A stretch of 64,000 bases of DNA, taken from positions 22,645-86,644 of the forward strand of contig PYJA01000113.1 of the NCBI GenBank assembly GCA_003635185.1, in the 5' to 3' direction. The notes under the pieces are model-generated. The model saw only the letters and a list, made by a program, of their open reading frames with translations. It did no database searches and was not told the DNA's origin. This document shows positions 49,464 to 59,358 of this stretch, in pieces (the stretch's first letter is position 1; every line of letters starts with the position of its first letter). Origin of the DNA: Candidatus Poribacteria bacterium. Its GTDB lineage: Bacteria; Poribacteria; WGA-4E; WGA-3G. The position numbers were made by a program, and so were the translations under genes.

Positions 49464-51005
49464 ATGTTATTATCTTTAATGATTTTTGTCCCGCTGCTTG
49501 GGATGATCGTTGTTTTACTTCTACCACGAGAGTCAGAAGAATTAATAAAACGCGTCACATTGGCTTTTACACTTATCCCACTGATACTTGCAGTCTACTT
49601 ATACATAACGCACAACCAACCTGATCTTGAGCATCTTTGGAAGCAGAATGTTCCTTGGATTGCAACATTCAATATCCAGTATCATGTCGGTATTGATGGT
49701 TTAAGCGCAATACTGATACTCCTCACCGCCCTCCTGGGACCGATCTGTGTGCTTGCTTCATGGCGCAATATTGAAAAGGGTATTAAGGCATATATGGCAC
49801 TGTTCCTGTTGCTTGAAACAGGGATGTTAGGCTTTTTCGCTGCGTTGGACCTGTTCCTGTTCTTTGTTTTCTTTGAATTGACACTGCTACCGATGTATTT
49901 CCTGATCGGTGTGTGGGGTGGACCGCGCAGAGAATATGCTGCTATTAAATTTTTCCTCTATACGCTATTCGGTAGTGTGTTGATGCTGGTAGCAATAATA
50001 GCGGTTTATCTTAACAGTAATGTGATCAACGGTATCGCAGCGGAGGCACGAACATTTGATATTCCGACACTCATTGAAAGAGCAGCAACTGAAGGGCATG
50101 CACTCGCCAATGGCACATTCCAAATGTGGGTTTTCCTCGGTTTCTTTATCGGTTTTGCTGTTAAAGTGCCAATCTTCCCCTTCCATACTTGGCTCCCCGA
50201 TGCACACGTTGAAGCACCCACAGCAATTAGCGTTATCCTTGCTGGTGTTCTTTTAAAGATGGGAACTTACGGGTTAGTGCGGATTAACATGGATATGTTA
50301 CCAGAAGGCATGGCGTTCTTCACTAATGGAGCTGGTTTCTGGGGTAATAGTCTTGCTTTACTTGGCTTTATTAATATTGTCTACGGGTCCTTTTGTGCGT
50401 TAGCGCAAACTGATTTTAAGAAGTTAGTCGCATATTCCAGTATCGGACACATGGGATTTGTGATTTTGGGACTTGCTGCAGGAAATGAAGTCGGTGTCAC
50501 TGGGGCGATCCTCCAGATGTTCAATCACGGTGTTATCAGTGCAATGCTTTTCCTACTTGTCGGTGTTCTCTATGACCGCGCACATCATCGTGAAATTAAC
50601 GGGTTTGGTGGTTTAGGAAATAGAATGCCTATCTATACAGGCATCACAACGCTTGCGTTTATGGCATCTCTGGGATTGCCCGGCTTAAGCGGATTTATTG
50701 GTGAAGCGTTCTCCCTACTTGGTGCTTATGAGAGATTCCCAACATTGGCTATTTTATCTACAATCGGCATTGTGGTAGGTGCGGCATACTTTCTTTGGAC
50801 GCTTCAACGTGTTTTCTTGGGGACACTCAACCCTAAATATGAAGCCCTTCCAGAAATCAATAGGCGTGAAATCCTGACTTTAGTACCGCTCGGAATTCTA
50901 ACCATTGTCCTCGGTATTTGGCCCCATTTCGCTATTGAAATGTTCAGCGAATCTGTTGTAGAGTTGACTACTAAAATTATGGGCACACTACAAGCGAATT
51001 TATAG
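49464..51005 (+). CDS. nuoM: NADH-quinone oxidoreductase subunit M
   Basis: This 513-aa antiporter-like subunit (AAGGAGG before ATG) has YHVGIDGLSAILILLTALLGP, FFELTLLPMYFLIGVWGGPRREYAAIKFFLYTLFGS, KVPIFPFHTWLPDAHVEAPTAISVILAGVLLKMG and LVAYSSIGHMGFV. Length and motifs are standard. Confidence 0.97.
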   Translation: MLLSLMIFVPLLGMIVVLLLPRESEELIKRVTLAFTLIPLILAVYLYITHNQPDLEHLWKQNVPWIATFNIQYHVGIDGLSAILILLTALLGPICVLASWRNIEKGIKAYMALFLLLETGMLGFFAALDLFLFFVFFELTLLPMYFLIGVWGGPRREYAAIKFFLYTLFGSVLMLVAIIAVYLNSNVINGIAAEARTFDIPTLIERAATEGHALANGTFQMWVFLGFFIGFAVKVPIFPFHTWLPDAHVEAPTAISVILAGVLLKMGTYGLVRINMDMLPEGMAFFTNGAGFWGNSLALLGFINIVYGSFCALAQTDFKKLVAYSSIGHMGFVILGLAAGNEVGVTGAILQMFNHGVISAMLFLLVGVLYDRAHHREINGFGGLGNRMPIYTGITTLAFMASLGLPGLSGFIGEAFSLLGAYERFPTLAILSTIGIVVGAAYFLWTLQRVFLGTLNPKYEALPEINRREILTLVPLGILTIVLGIWPHFAIEMFSESVVELTTKIMGTLQANL

Positions 51006-51014
51006 GAGAAGGGT

Positions 51015-52511
51015 GTGGATTACTTAGAAAATATTGAAAGCCTTGCCTATTTCAGCCCAGAGATACTCCTCGTCGTCTTTGCTGCTGCTGTGATTATCCT
51101 TGACCTCGTTGTGAAAAATAGAGAAAGTGAAAAGGTAGCATACCTCGCGCTTGTGGGGCTCGGATGTTCTTTAGTTGCGATTATCATTACGCATTCCGCT
51201 CTGGGCACTAACGAATCGAAAAACCTTTTTTGGGGCATGATTCGCTTGGATGGATTCGCAGTATTTTTCAAAATTCTGCTGCTTTTGGCAACTGCTGCTA
51301 CGATTCTTTTCTCCATCCGTTCTGAGGAACTTGATGTCCGATTGAAAGGCGAATACTACGCCTTATTGTTAGCCGTTACCTTCGGCATGTTCCTCATGGC
51401 ATCCGCTACAAATCTGTTGATGATATTCATTGCACTGGAAACGGTTAGTCTTACCTCTTACATTCTTGCTGGATTTTTGACGCACAGTCCACGTTCAAGT
51501 GAAGCAGCGTTCAAATATATCACTTATGGCGCCGTTGCATCTGGAACGATGCTATTCGGATTGTCCTTGATTTTTGGCATGGTAGGAACAGGTGACCTTA
51601 CCACAATTGGTCAGCAGCTTCCAGTGGTGCTTGCTTCAGGTGAAGTTACCGCACTCGGCGTACTGATTGCCATAACTTTTATTCTTGCTGGTATAGGTTA
51701 TAAAATCGCTTCGGTTCCCTTCCACATGTGGTCGCCCGATGTTTACGAAGGCGCGCCTATTCCGATAACAGCGTTTTTATCTGTCGCTTCAAAAGCCGCG
51801 GGATTTGCGCTGTTCCTTAGGTTTTTCTTCTCAGGATTTGGCAATTCAGAAGTTATGCAATCTATTGACTTAGGATTGTTGTTAGCGATAGTTTCCGCAC
51901 TCACAATGACTATCGGCAACCTTGCTGCCCTGCCACAACAGAATGTCAAACGCTTGTTAGCGTATTCAAGTATTGCCCATGGCGGTTACTTGTTGATGGG
52001 TGCTGTCCTGTTGACAAACGGAGACGCAGCAATTGTTAACAAGGGAATCGGTGCTATCATCTTTTATCTCATTGTCTACTTCTTTATGAACTTGGGTGCG
52101 TTTTATGTTGTCGTTCTAATTGCCAACGAAGCAGGCACTGAAATGATTGAAGGCTACCGTGGGCTTTCTTCTCGCGCACCTTTAGTCGCTGGTGCGATGG
52201 CAATTTTCCTTTTCTCGTTGACAGGCATCCCGTTTCTTGCCGGTTTCTTTGGAAAATGGGTACTGTTTACTGCCGTTATTGAAGGTAATTTATATTGGCT
52301 TGCGTTTGTTGGCTTGCTAAATAGTGTCGTTTCGCTTTACTATTACGCTCGTATTGTCAAGGCGATGTATCTTGAATCTGCCGAGGATACAGAGAGTTTC
52401 TCCTTTTCTAAAGGCACCTTTGCCCTGTTGACTGTTTTTGTCGTCCCCACACTTCTCATCGGACTGCTTAATATTTTCTACTCCCTCTCAGAAAAGATAA
52501 CACTGCAATAA
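51015..52511 (+). CDS. nuoN: NADH-quinone oxidoreductase subunit N
   Basis: This 498-aa antiporter-like subunit starts at GTG 51015 with AGGAGAAGG upstream, nine bases after the nuoM stop. It has FIALETVSLTSYILAGF, GIGYKIASVPFHMWSPDVYEGAPIPITAFLSVASKAAGF and KRLLAYSSIAHGGYLLMG. It is the last gene of the operon; a tRNA promoter follows within 12 bases. Confidence 0.97.
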   Translation: MDYLENIESLAYFSPEILLVVFAAAVIILDLVVKNRESEKVAYLALVGLGCSLVAIIITHSALGTNESKNLFWGMIRLDGFAVFFKILLLLATAATILFSIRSEELDVRLKGEYYALLLAVTFGMFLMASATNLLMIFIALETVSLTSYILAGFLTHSPRSSEAAFKYITYGAVASGTMLFGLSLIFGMVGTGDLTTIGQQLPVVLASGEVTALGVLIAITFILAGIGYKIASVPFHMWSPDVYEGAPIPITAFLSVASKAAGFALFLRFFFSGFGNSEVMQSIDLGLLLAIVSALTMTIGNLAALPQQNVKRLLAYSSIAHGGYLLMGAVLLTNGDAAIVNKGIGAIIFYLIVYFFMNLGAFYVVVLIANEAGTEMIEGYRGLSSRAPLVAGAMAIFLFSLTGIPFLAGFFGKWVLFTAVIEGNLYWLAFVGLLNSVVSLYYYARIVKAMYLESAEDTESFSFSKGTFALLTVFVVPTLLIGLLNIFYSLSEKITLQ

Positions 52512-52522
52512 CAGCAAATAGA

Positions 52523-52551
52523 TTGACAAGCAGCGTCTATTAGGGTATACT
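52523..52551 (+). promoter_or_regulatory. Sigma70-type promoter of tRNA-Gln
   Basis: TTGACA (52523-52528), 17-base spacer, TATACT (52546-52551); 15 bases before the mature tRNA 5' end. Confidence 0.8.
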
Positions 52552-52566
52552 TAACACTAAGGTCAA

Positions 52567-52637
52567 TGCCCGGTCGTCTAATGGTAGGACGCATGGCTCT
52601 GGACCATGTAGTGAAGGTTCGAGTCCTTCCCGGGCAG
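52567..52637 (+). tRNA. tRNA-Gln (anticodon CTG)
   Basis: Acceptor stem TGCCCGG/CCGGGCA, D-arm GTC-TAATGGTAG-GAC, anticodon stem CATGG/CCATG with loop CTCTGGA (anticodon CTG), and T-arm GAAGG-TTCGAGT-CCTTC. The CCA end is not encoded. Confidence 0.93.
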
Positions 52638-52699
52638 TCATTCTGTTATATGACGTTATATGACAGAGCAATGTCTATTGCAACCAGAGAGGAAACAAA

Positions 52700-53134
52700 A
52701 TGGAACGGGTAGAAACCTCACCTGAAGATTATATCGAGAACCAAGAACCAGAGATTAAGACGGTTTTAGCAGAACTCCACACGTTGATCACTACTGCTTT
52801 GCCAGATCAAGATTACTGTATGTGGGAAGGTGTTTTTTGGGGTGGTAGTGAGCAGCAAATCATCGGCTACGGCAATTTTTCCTACGTACGATCTGATAAA
52901 AAGAAAGTCGAATGGTTTCTCGTTGGGTTAGCACGACAGAAAAATTACTTCAGCGTGTATGTGAATGCAGTTGAAGGGAAAAAATATCTTGCTGAAATTT
53001 ACAAATCCCAACTCGGCAAAGTCAAGACTGGCAAAAGTAGTGTCAGTTTTCGGAACTTGGCAGATGTTAATCTTGATGTGTTGCGTGAGATGCTTGAACA
53101 CGCAGGAAGAATAACAATTGAAAACGAATCGTAA
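52700..53134 (+). CDS. DUF1801 (YdhG-like) domain protein
   Basis: This 144-aa soluble protein has EDYIENQEPEIKTVLAELHTLI, YCMWEGVFWGG, YGNFSYV, FLVGLARQKNYFSVYV and GKSSVSFRNLADVNLDVLREML, matching DUF1801 (the YdhG/iron-chaperone frataxin-like fold). Function of the family is poorly known; frataxin-like iron handling is one suggestion. GAGAGGAAAC precedes ATG. It lies alone between two tRNA genes. Confidence 0.75.
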   Translation: MERVETSPEDYIENQEPEIKTVLAELHTLITTALPDQDYCMWEGVFWGGSEQQIIGYGNFSYVRSDKKKVEWFLVGLARQKNYFSVYVNAVEGKKYLAEIYKSQLGKVKTGKSSVSFRNLADVNLDVLREMLEHAGRITIENES

Positions 53135-53180
53135 ATATCGGGCAGTAGAACTGCACCAGTAAGGAATCTCAACATAATAC

Positions 53181-53252
53181 GCCGCTATCGTCTTGAGGTC
53201 AGGACGGATGGTTCTCAGCCATCAAACCGGGGTTCGAATCCCCGTAGCGGTA
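53181..53252 (+). tRNA. tRNA-Glu (anticodon CTC)
   Basis: Acceptor GCCGCTA/TAGCGGT (one G-T), D-arm GTC-TTGAGGTCAG-GAC, anticodon stem GATGG/CCATC with loop TTCTCAG (CTC), and T-arm CGGGG-TTCGAAT-CCCCG. Discriminator A; CCA not encoded. Confidence 0.93.
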
Positions 53253-53348
53253 TTTCTTATCCATAAGGGCGGGTGTATACTACCCGCCTGTAGTTTTAAC
53301 GCGTCAATCCTTCTTAACTCAGACTACTACACATTGGAGAATACACAC

Positions 53349-55412
53349 ATGCACGATACCCCTAAACACACCAATCGCTTAATTCATGAAACAAGTCCTT
53401 ATCTGCTCCAACATGCACACAACCCCGTTGATTGGTATCCGTGGGGTGAAAAAGCGTTGGAACTTGCTAAACGTGAACAGAAACCTATTCTTCTCAGTAT
53501 TGGCTACTCTGCCTGTCACTGGTGTCACGTCATGGAACGCGAATCCTTTGAAAATGAGGAAATCGCTGCAATCATGAACGAACTTTTTATCAATATCAAG
53601 GTCGACAGAGAGGAGCGCCCCGATTTAGATGAAATCTACATGAACGCTGTCCAAGTGATGACTCGCCACGGCGGTTGGCCTATGACTGTTTTTCTTACCC
53701 CTGATCTCAAACCTTTTTATGGTGGCACCTACTATCCACCAGAAGATCGATATGGCAGACCGGGGTTTCCAAAAGTGATGCACGCCGTGGCAGAAGCATT
53801 TAATGAAAAGAACGCACAGGTACTGGAACAGGCAGATCAAATCACAACGCAGCTCAATCAGATGAGTAATCTCGTGGATTCGCATGAGCGTGAACTGACT
53901 GAAGAGCTGATGACGAAAGCCTTTCAACATTACCGTTCCCAATTCGATGCGCAATACGGTGGATTTGGCAATGCCCCCAAATTCCCGCCGAGCATGAGTT
54001 TACCTTTTCTCCTACGATATTGGCATCATAGCGGTAACGCGTATGCCTTAGAGATGGCAGAACTTACGCTGCAAAAGATGGCGCGCGGCGGTATATATGA
54101 CCAACTCGGCGGCGGTTTCCACCGATATTCTACTGATGAACGTTGGCTCGTCCCACATTTTGAAAAGATGCTTTATGACAACGCGCAACTTGTTGTCGCC
54201 TATTTTGAGGCGTATCAAGCCACGCAAAACACCTTCTATTGTGACATAGCCACAGAGACATTAGATTATGTGCTGCGTGAGATGTACGATGCTGAAAATG
54301 GTGGTTTCTATTCCACACAAGATGCGGACAGCGAAGGGGTAGAAGGCAAATTTTTTGTCTGGGAACCTTTTGACGTGGAAGATATTATCGGAGAAAAGAA
54401 CGCTGAAATTTTCTGTGAATACTACGATATTACACCGCACGGAAATTTTGAAGGTGAGAATATCCTCCACGTTCAAACGCCACCAGACATCTTTGCCCGG
54501 AAATTGGGAATGGATCAAGAGGAATTGGAGTCACTTCTTACAGATGGCAAACAGAAACTGTTTGCGGAAAGAGAAAAACGGATCAAACCTGGGCTTGATG
54601 ACAAAATCCTAACCAGTTGGAACGGTATCATGATACGCGGGATGGCGATGGGATACCAATTGACAGGAAAATCTGAATATCTTACTGCGTGCAAAAAGTC
54701 TGCTGAGTTTGTCTTGACGACACTTTCTCAAGAGGATGGACTTCTGTTGCGCACCTACCGTGCTGGTAAAAGTCATCTCAACGCTTATCTTGAAGACTAT
54801 TCCTATTTCATTGCTGGTTTAATCGCGCTTTATGAAGCGAGCTTTGACCCGAAATGGCTGTCTGAAGCAGAACGGCTTGCACACCTGATGATTGACCAGT
54901 TTGGAGATGAGTCAGGCGATGGATTTTTCTTTACAGGCAAAGCGCATGAGGCACTTATCGTACAATCCAAATCTGCTTATGATGGTGCTACACCTGCTGG
55001 GGCATCCATGGCGATCCACAGTCTGTTGCGTCTTGCTAAACATCTGGACAAACCGGAATTCCACGACAAAGCAGTAGAGACGTTAAAACTCTATTTTCAC
55101 CAGATGGATGTAATGCCTTCGGGTTCAGGTCAACTGCTTTGTGAGTTAGCATTTCTGCTGTCAACACCGAAAGAAATCGCTATAATCGGTGAAAAAGATG
55201 ATGCGAAAACGGATGCAATGTTTGCAGCGTTGCACGGCATGTATCTGCCCAACAAAATCGTTGCTTTAAGTGAACCGACTGAGGAAACAACGTTACCCCT
55301 TCTCGCGAACAAACCACAGATCGATAACAGTGCTACTGCCTATGTCTGTGAGAATTATGTTTGCCAAGCTCCTACGACAGAAGTTGATACGTTTGCAGGA
55401 ATGCTTCAGTAA
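53349..55412 (+). CDS. Thioredoxin-domain protein of the DUF255/YyaL family
   Basis: Start at ATG 53349 (TTGGAGA upstream); the supplied start at 53193 lies inside tRNA-Glu. The 687-aa protein begins [24 protein letters not shown]. It has the thioredoxin-like CxxC in [20 protein letters not shown], followed by [16 protein letters not shown] and [24 protein letters not shown]. An (alpha/alpha)6-barrel region then contains [35 protein letters not shown]. The family is widespread with poorly defined function (spermatogenesis-associated protein 20 relative). Possible redox or carbohydrate-related role. No signal peptide. Confidence 0.93.
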   Translation: MHDTPKHTNRLIHETSPYLLQHAHNPVDWYPWGEKALELAKREQKPILLSIGYSACHWCHVMERESFENEEIAAIMNELFINIKVDREERPDLDEIYMNAVQVMTRHGGWPMTVFLTPDLKPFYGGTYYPPEDRYGRPGFPKVMHAVAEAFNEKNAQVLEQADQITTQLNQMSNLVDSHERELTEELMTKAFQHYRSQFDAQYGGFGNAPKFPPSMSLPFLLRYWHHSGNAYALEMAELTLQKMARGGIYDQLGGGFHRYSTDERWLVPHFEKMLYDNAQLVVAYFEAYQATQNTFYCDIATETLDYVLREMYDAENGGFYSTQDADSEGVEGKFFVWEPFDVEDIIGEKNAEIFCEYYDITPHGNFEGENILHVQTPPDIFARKLGMDQEELESLLTDGKQKLFAEREKRIKPGLDDKILTSWNGIMIRGMAMGYQLTGKSEYLTACKKSAEFVLTTLSQEDGLLLRTYRAGKSHLNAYLEDYSYFIAGLIALYEASFDPKWLSEAERLAHLMIDQFGDESGDGFFFTGKAHEALIVQSKSAYDGATPAGASMAIHSLLRLAKHLDKPEFHDKAVETLKLYFHQMDVMPSGSGQLLCELAFLLSTPKEIAIIGEKDDAKTDAMFAALHGMYLPNKIVALSEPTEETTLPLLANKPQIDNSATAYVCENYVCQAPTTEVDTFAGMLQ

Positions 55413-55431
55413 GAATTATAAAGGTATCATT

Positions 55432-56805
55432 ATGAGTCTGACAGTCCAGGTAAAAAACATCGGAATCATAAAACAGGCGAAATTTTCGTTGGGTGATTTG
55501 ACGATCATCTGCGGCGAAAATAATACTGGTAAGACTTATATTGCTTATGCGTTGTATGGGTTTTTAAGTTCTTGGCGTGAATTTATCCCTATTACGATTA
55601 GTGATGTGCAGATCCAGCACCTGTTTACAGAGAAAACCCTCAAGATTGATTTATCACGTACAGGCGATTGGATACTTTCGGATGCTTGTGAGAATTATAC
55701 TAAGCAGTTAGATGAAATTTTTGCTGCATCTAAAGGCACATTTCAGAATAGTGAATTTCACTTCTTATCAAATGAGATTGATATTTGTAGTGAAGAATAC
55801 AACGGAAGTTATGGATCGTTTCTTTTGTTTTCAAAGCGAGAAGGAAGTGAAGAACTTACACTAACTTTGAAAATGGAAAAAGGAAAGGAAAGGGAAATTG
55901 ATGCCACTATTGTGAGAAATGCTATCAACGTCATTATCAAAAACGCTCCTTTTTTTGATTCTGTACCTAAACCTTTTATCTTCTCATCTGAGCGGACTGG
56001 GGTTTCTATTTTCCGAAAAGAACTTGATTATGCTCGCAGCCGTTTGCTTGATGATGTAGCATACGCTGATAAAAATATAGATATGCGTCAGTTGTTGTCT
56101 AAAGCATACCAAAGTTATCCTTCTCCGATTAAAGAAAATATAGACTTTTCTCGCCGACTTGACGACTTTGTAAAAAATAAAAGTTTCATCGCTAAAGAAC
56201 ATCCTGATGTATTGGAAGACTTTGCGGACATTGTTGGTGGAGAATATGCCGTAACACAACAGGACCAACTCTACTATATTCCAAGGGGAACACAGACAAA
56301 ATTGACGATGGTCGAAAGTTCAAGTGCTGTCCGTTCACTTCTGGACATCGGTTTTTATTTGCGGCATATCGCTGAAAAAAGGGACTTGATTATGATTGAT
56401 GAACCAGAATTAAGCTTGCACCCCGAAAACCAACGCCGTATTGCCAGACTTTTTGCAAGACTCGCGAACATAGGTGTAAAAGTCTTCATAACCACGCACA
56501 GTGATTACATCATCAAGGAACTGAACACACTCATCATGCTCAACCACGACAAACCACATCTAAAAACAATTGCCGAAGAAAACGGCTATCAGGAAAGTGA
56601 GTTGATAAAAGCGGATCAGGTAAAAGTCTATGTGGCAGAAACAGCGTTGATGCCTTTGGAAGAGGGACAGCAAAAACGTAGGAGAGGGCACACACTCGTA
56701 CCGGCTAAGATCCATCCAAAGTTCGGCATTGAAGTTCCAAGTTTTGACAAAACAATTGATGAGATGAACAGAATTCAAGACGAAATTGTGTGGGGAGAAG
56801 AGTAA
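55432..56805 (+). CDS. AAA-family ATPase (AAA_15/OLD-like, no TOPRIM), first gene of a putative defence pair
   Basis: Start at ATG 55432 (the ORF's earlier codons overlap the DUF255 gene). The 457-aa ABC/SMC-type ATPase has Walker A CGENNTGKTYIAYAL (~28), an inserted helical region, a signature-like VESSSAVRSLLDIGFYLRH, Walker B LIMIDEPELSLHPENQR and the switch His in VFITTHSDYII. After ~400 there is only a short basic tail, with no TOPRIM nuclease. Such stand-alone ATPases in the PtuA/AriA style work with a separate effector. The next gene starts five bases after this stop, so the two are co-translated. Confidence 0.8.
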   Translation: MSLTVQVKNIGIIKQAKFSLGDLTIICGENNTGKTYIAYALYGFLSSWREFIPITISDVQIQHLFTEKTLKIDLSRTGDWILSDACENYTKQLDEIFAASKGTFQNSEFHFLSNEIDICSEEYNGSYGSFLLFSKREGSEELTLTLKMEKGKEREIDATIVRNAINVIIKNAPFFDSVPKPFIFSSERTGVSIFRKELDYARSRLLDDVAYADKNIDMRQLLSKAYQSYPSPIKENIDFSRRLDDFVKNKSFIAKEHPDVLEDFADIVGGEYAVTQQDQLYYIPRGTQTKLTMVESSSAVRSLLDIGFYLRHIAEKRDLIMIDEPELSLHPENQRRIARLFARLANIGVKVFITTHSDYIIKELNTLIMLNHDKPHLKTIAEENGYQESELIKADQVKVYVAETALMPLEEGQQKRRRGHTLVPAKIHPKFGIEVPSFDKTIDEMNRIQDEIVWGEE

Positions 56806-56809
56806 CTTC

Positions 56810-57379
56810 GTGAATGATATACAGATATTGCAGGAAATGCTCAGTCCCGATGCTCAAGTTGTGTTACAACCAGGACAAGGCAGACCTTCTGTGGAATTAA
56901 CCGACTTGCGATCTGGCACAACTGTTGAAATAAAAGGATTACCTCAAAACTCTATTGTTATCAGGGCGGAAGATTTCGAAAATCCTCTAACTATGTTTAA
57001 TGGGTCAAAAGGCGAACGCAAGCGAGCTGATTTCGTAATTGTTTCCAATGACGACAATGAAAGAAAGTGGGTTATTTGTATTGAAACTCAAGAAATGGAT
57101 TCTAAACTGGCATCACATGTTATCCAACAATTAAAAGGCGCTTACTGCTTTATCAGTTACTGCAAATGTATTGGAAAATCTTTCTGGAAATTAGATGAGT
57201 TCCTTGATGATTATGAATACCGTTTTGTGAGCATTGTAGACATTAACTTCAACGCGAGCCGGCGGAGAACAGAACCTTTTGATTCTAAAGGTAAATTGCA
57301 TAACAATCCGGACCTTTTTCTGAAAATTTCACGGAGTCCTACAATCTACTTTCGCAAGTTAATCAATTTTGTGCCTTAA
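56810..57379 (+). CDS. Putative nuclease-like effector paired with the AAA ATPase
   Basis: Start GTG 56810 (GGGGAGAAGAG upstream; supplied TTG start lies within the ATPase gene). The 189-aa protein is unrecognised. Residues ~85-115 contain RKRADFVIVSNDDNERKWVICIETQ, an acidic-(x)n-ExQ pattern like the PD-(D/E)XK fold with Q for K. A helix (SHVIQQLKGAYCFISYC) follows, as in restriction-like nucleases. It has no transmembrane segment. Tight coupling to the ATPase suggests a two-gene anti-phage or abortive-infection system, an inference from architecture. Confidence 0.5.
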   Translation: MNDIQILQEMLSPDAQVVLQPGQGRPSVELTDLRSGTTVEIKGLPQNSIVIRAEDFENPLTMFNGSKGERKRADFVIVSNDDNERKWVICIETQEMDSKLASHVIQQLKGAYCFISYCKCIGKSFWKLDEFLDDYEYRFVSIVDINFNASRRRTEPFDSKGKLHNNPDLFLKISRSPTIYFRKLINFVP

Positions 57380-57446
57380 AGGGCTGCTTTCTTACGTCAA
57401 CCTGACAATCTCCTTGGTATGTGTAAGGTCTGTAAAAGAAATGGTA

Positions 57447-58820
57447 TTATACTCTACGGGTTGCAAACATATCTTCTACGGCGGGGATTGCGTCTGGCAT
57501 ACTGAAGACAATCACGCGATCGGCGGGCTGAATGACACTTTCACCACTGGGAATAATGAGTTTTTCGCGTCGAAGGATCGCGCCTATAAATGCGTTGTCG
57601 GGAAATTTAGTTTTTAACGAACTAAGTTCTTTGTGTGCAATTTTTGCGTTGATACCAGCGACAATCTCAATCACTTCGGCATCAATTTCATGAAGCGAAG
57701 CTACAGAGATAATATTGCCACGGCGAATAAGACGTAGTAGGTTGCTGACAACGGTCAAATGTCTGCTGACGGCTCCATCTAAACGGTGGATGCGAGTCAA
57801 CAACGGAAGATAGCGCGGCTGTTGAATTAAAGCGAGTGCGCGCTGTGCACCGTGTTCCTTTGCCGTCATACATGCCATAATATCGTTTTCATCATCGCCA
57901 GTTACCGAAACAAAACCGTTTACTTTTTCAATACCGGCTTCTTCTAATAATTGGAATTGGAGATAATTTCCATGGAGGACAGTTGTGCGTTTTAAAGATT
58001 GTGACGCGAGTTCTGCCAAGTTTTCATCTGCTTCAATGAGCTTCACATCGGTGCCATTTCCCTCCAGGACACGGGCGAGTTCAATGCCGATAGTGCTTGC
58101 ACCAACAATGATGACCCGTTCAAGATGCGGGTTAAAGAATATCCCGAAGAGCCTGAACAACTGTTCTATAGCCAATGCGCTACCGATGACAAATATATCA
58201 TCCCCCTGTTTGAGGATATCCCGCCCTTTTGGGATGATAACATCTTCCTGTCCGCGTCTTTTAATTGCTGCAAATCGTATATTTGATAAAACACCGTTCC
58301 TATCCAATTCGGCAAGAGATTTGCCTATGAAAGGATTTGCTTGTCTAATTCGAAACGCAGCGAGTTGGATTCTCCCATCTTCAAATTCAACGATTTCTCG
58401 TGCTTCGGGTGTTCTTAAGAGACGTGTAAATTCCTCAACACACAATTGTTCAGGATTAACAAGTAGATCAATTCCAAAATCTTTCGGTGTGAGTCCACTT
58501 TCATCCGAAAAATAGTCAGGATTCGAAACGCGAGCAATTTTGGTTTCAACCTTGTAACGATCTGCGATTTGGCAGGCAAGCATGTTAATCTCATCGCTGT
58601 TGGTGACAGCAATGATGAGTTCTGCATCACTGATACCTGCATCTTTGAGCAGCACCGGTGACGCGCCTGAGCCGCGAAGGGTTTGCAAGTCTAACTGTTC
58701 GTTAACGCGTTGGCAAGCCTCTTCGGATTCATCAATTAAGACAACGTCGTTATTATCTACTGTTAACAATTTGGCAGTATGAAATCCGACTTCACCTGCA
58801 CCTATGATGATTGCTTTCAT
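57447..58820 (-). CDS. trkA: Trk potassium uptake system peripheral protein TrkA
   Basis: Start at ATG 58820 (MKAIIIGAGEVGFHTAKLL); the supplied ORF adds 49 upstream codons with no support. The 457-aa protein has two TrkA-N Rossmann domains (GAGEVGFHTAKLL, VIVGASTIGIELARVLEGNGTDVKLIE) and two TrkA-C domains. It is the NAD(H)/ATP-binding regulatory subunit for a TrkH/G channel. No trkH is adjacent. It is convergent with the ATPase/effector pair. Confidence 0.93.
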   Translation of the reverse strand: MKAIIIGAGEVGFHTAKLLTVDNNDVVLIDESEEACQRVNEQLDLQTLRGSGASPVLLKDAGISDAELIIAVTNSDEINMLACQIADRYKVETKIARVSNPDYFSDESGLTPKDFGIDLLVNPEQLCVEEFTRLLRTPEAREIVEFEDGRIQLAAFRIRQANPFIGKSLAELDRNGVLSNIRFAAIKRRGQEDVIIPKGRDILKQGDDIFVIGSALAIEQLFRLFGIFFNPHLERVIIVGASTIGIELARVLEGNGTDVKLIEADENLAELASQSLKRTTVLHGNYLQFQLLEEAGIEKVNGFVSVTGDDENDIMACMTAKEHGAQRALALIQQPRYLPLLTRIHRLDGAVSRHLTVVSNLLRLIRRGNIISVASLHEIDAEVIEIVAGINAKIAHKELSSLKTKFPDNAFIGAILRREKLIIPSGESVIQPADRVIVFSMPDAIPAVEDMFATRRV

Positions 58821-58950
58821 ATTTTTAACTATTAAATCTGGGCACCTTTCTGAGGAAAGGGCAAGTTTCACTGGAAACCTACGGAAACTTCGAACTGTCT
58901 CGTTTGATGATTGAAGATCATCAAAACATCTTTGAGTACACAAAGATGCT

Positions 58951-59358
58951 TCACTGGTACTGTGCAAGAAGGTCAGCGGCTGTTACAATTAGGGTGCCCT
59001 GGTAACTTTTAAGGGGTAACAAATGTTTCCGATCACCAGTAACAATGTGAGTGGCACCCCCAACGACTGCACATTCTACGATTTTATCGTCGTCTGGGTC
59101 GGTAGTGATGCCCTTGAGTCGGTTAGTAATCTTAACTGTCTGGTGATAACCGAGGAGATTTGTAATCACTTCCAAGGTTTGTGAAGGGGGAAAATTAAAC
59201 TTAGTTGTTAGTTTCTCTTCAAATTCGTCAAGTATTTCGACGCATGTTATTCCTGCAACTTTACCCCGTTTTGCAAGTTCAATGGAGGCATAAGGAACAC
59301 CGCCCCAAATCGTGCCTGATATCAGAACATTTGTATCGTAAACAACTATTGGTTGCAT
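58951..59358 (-). CDS. PIN-domain toxin (putative toxin-antitoxin PIN family)
   Basis: This 135-aa PIN nuclease has PIVVYDTNVLISGTIWGG (first Asp), an EILDEFEEKL helix (second acidic residue), TTDPDDDKIVECAVVGGATHIVTGDRKHLLPL (third and fourth). It has the complete acidic quartet of a VapC-like RNase, of the PIN_3 subfamily. It begins within the antitoxin gene (13-base overlap). Confidence 0.9.
   Translation of the reverse strand: MQPIVVYDTNVLISGTIWGGVPYASIELAKRGKVAGITCVEILDEFEEKLTTKFNFPPSQTLEVITNLLGYHQTVKITNRLKGITTDPDDDKIVECAVVGGATHIVTGDRKHLLPLKSYQGTLIVTAADLLAQYQ

Noticed and set aside
53193-53348. N-terminal extension of the DUF255 ORF
   Set aside because: Lies inside tRNA-Glu and a spacer; a good ribosome-binding site and family-typical start occur at 53349.
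57369-57617. 82-aa plus-strand ORF
   Set aside because: Runs into the antisense of trkA; no ribosome-binding site.
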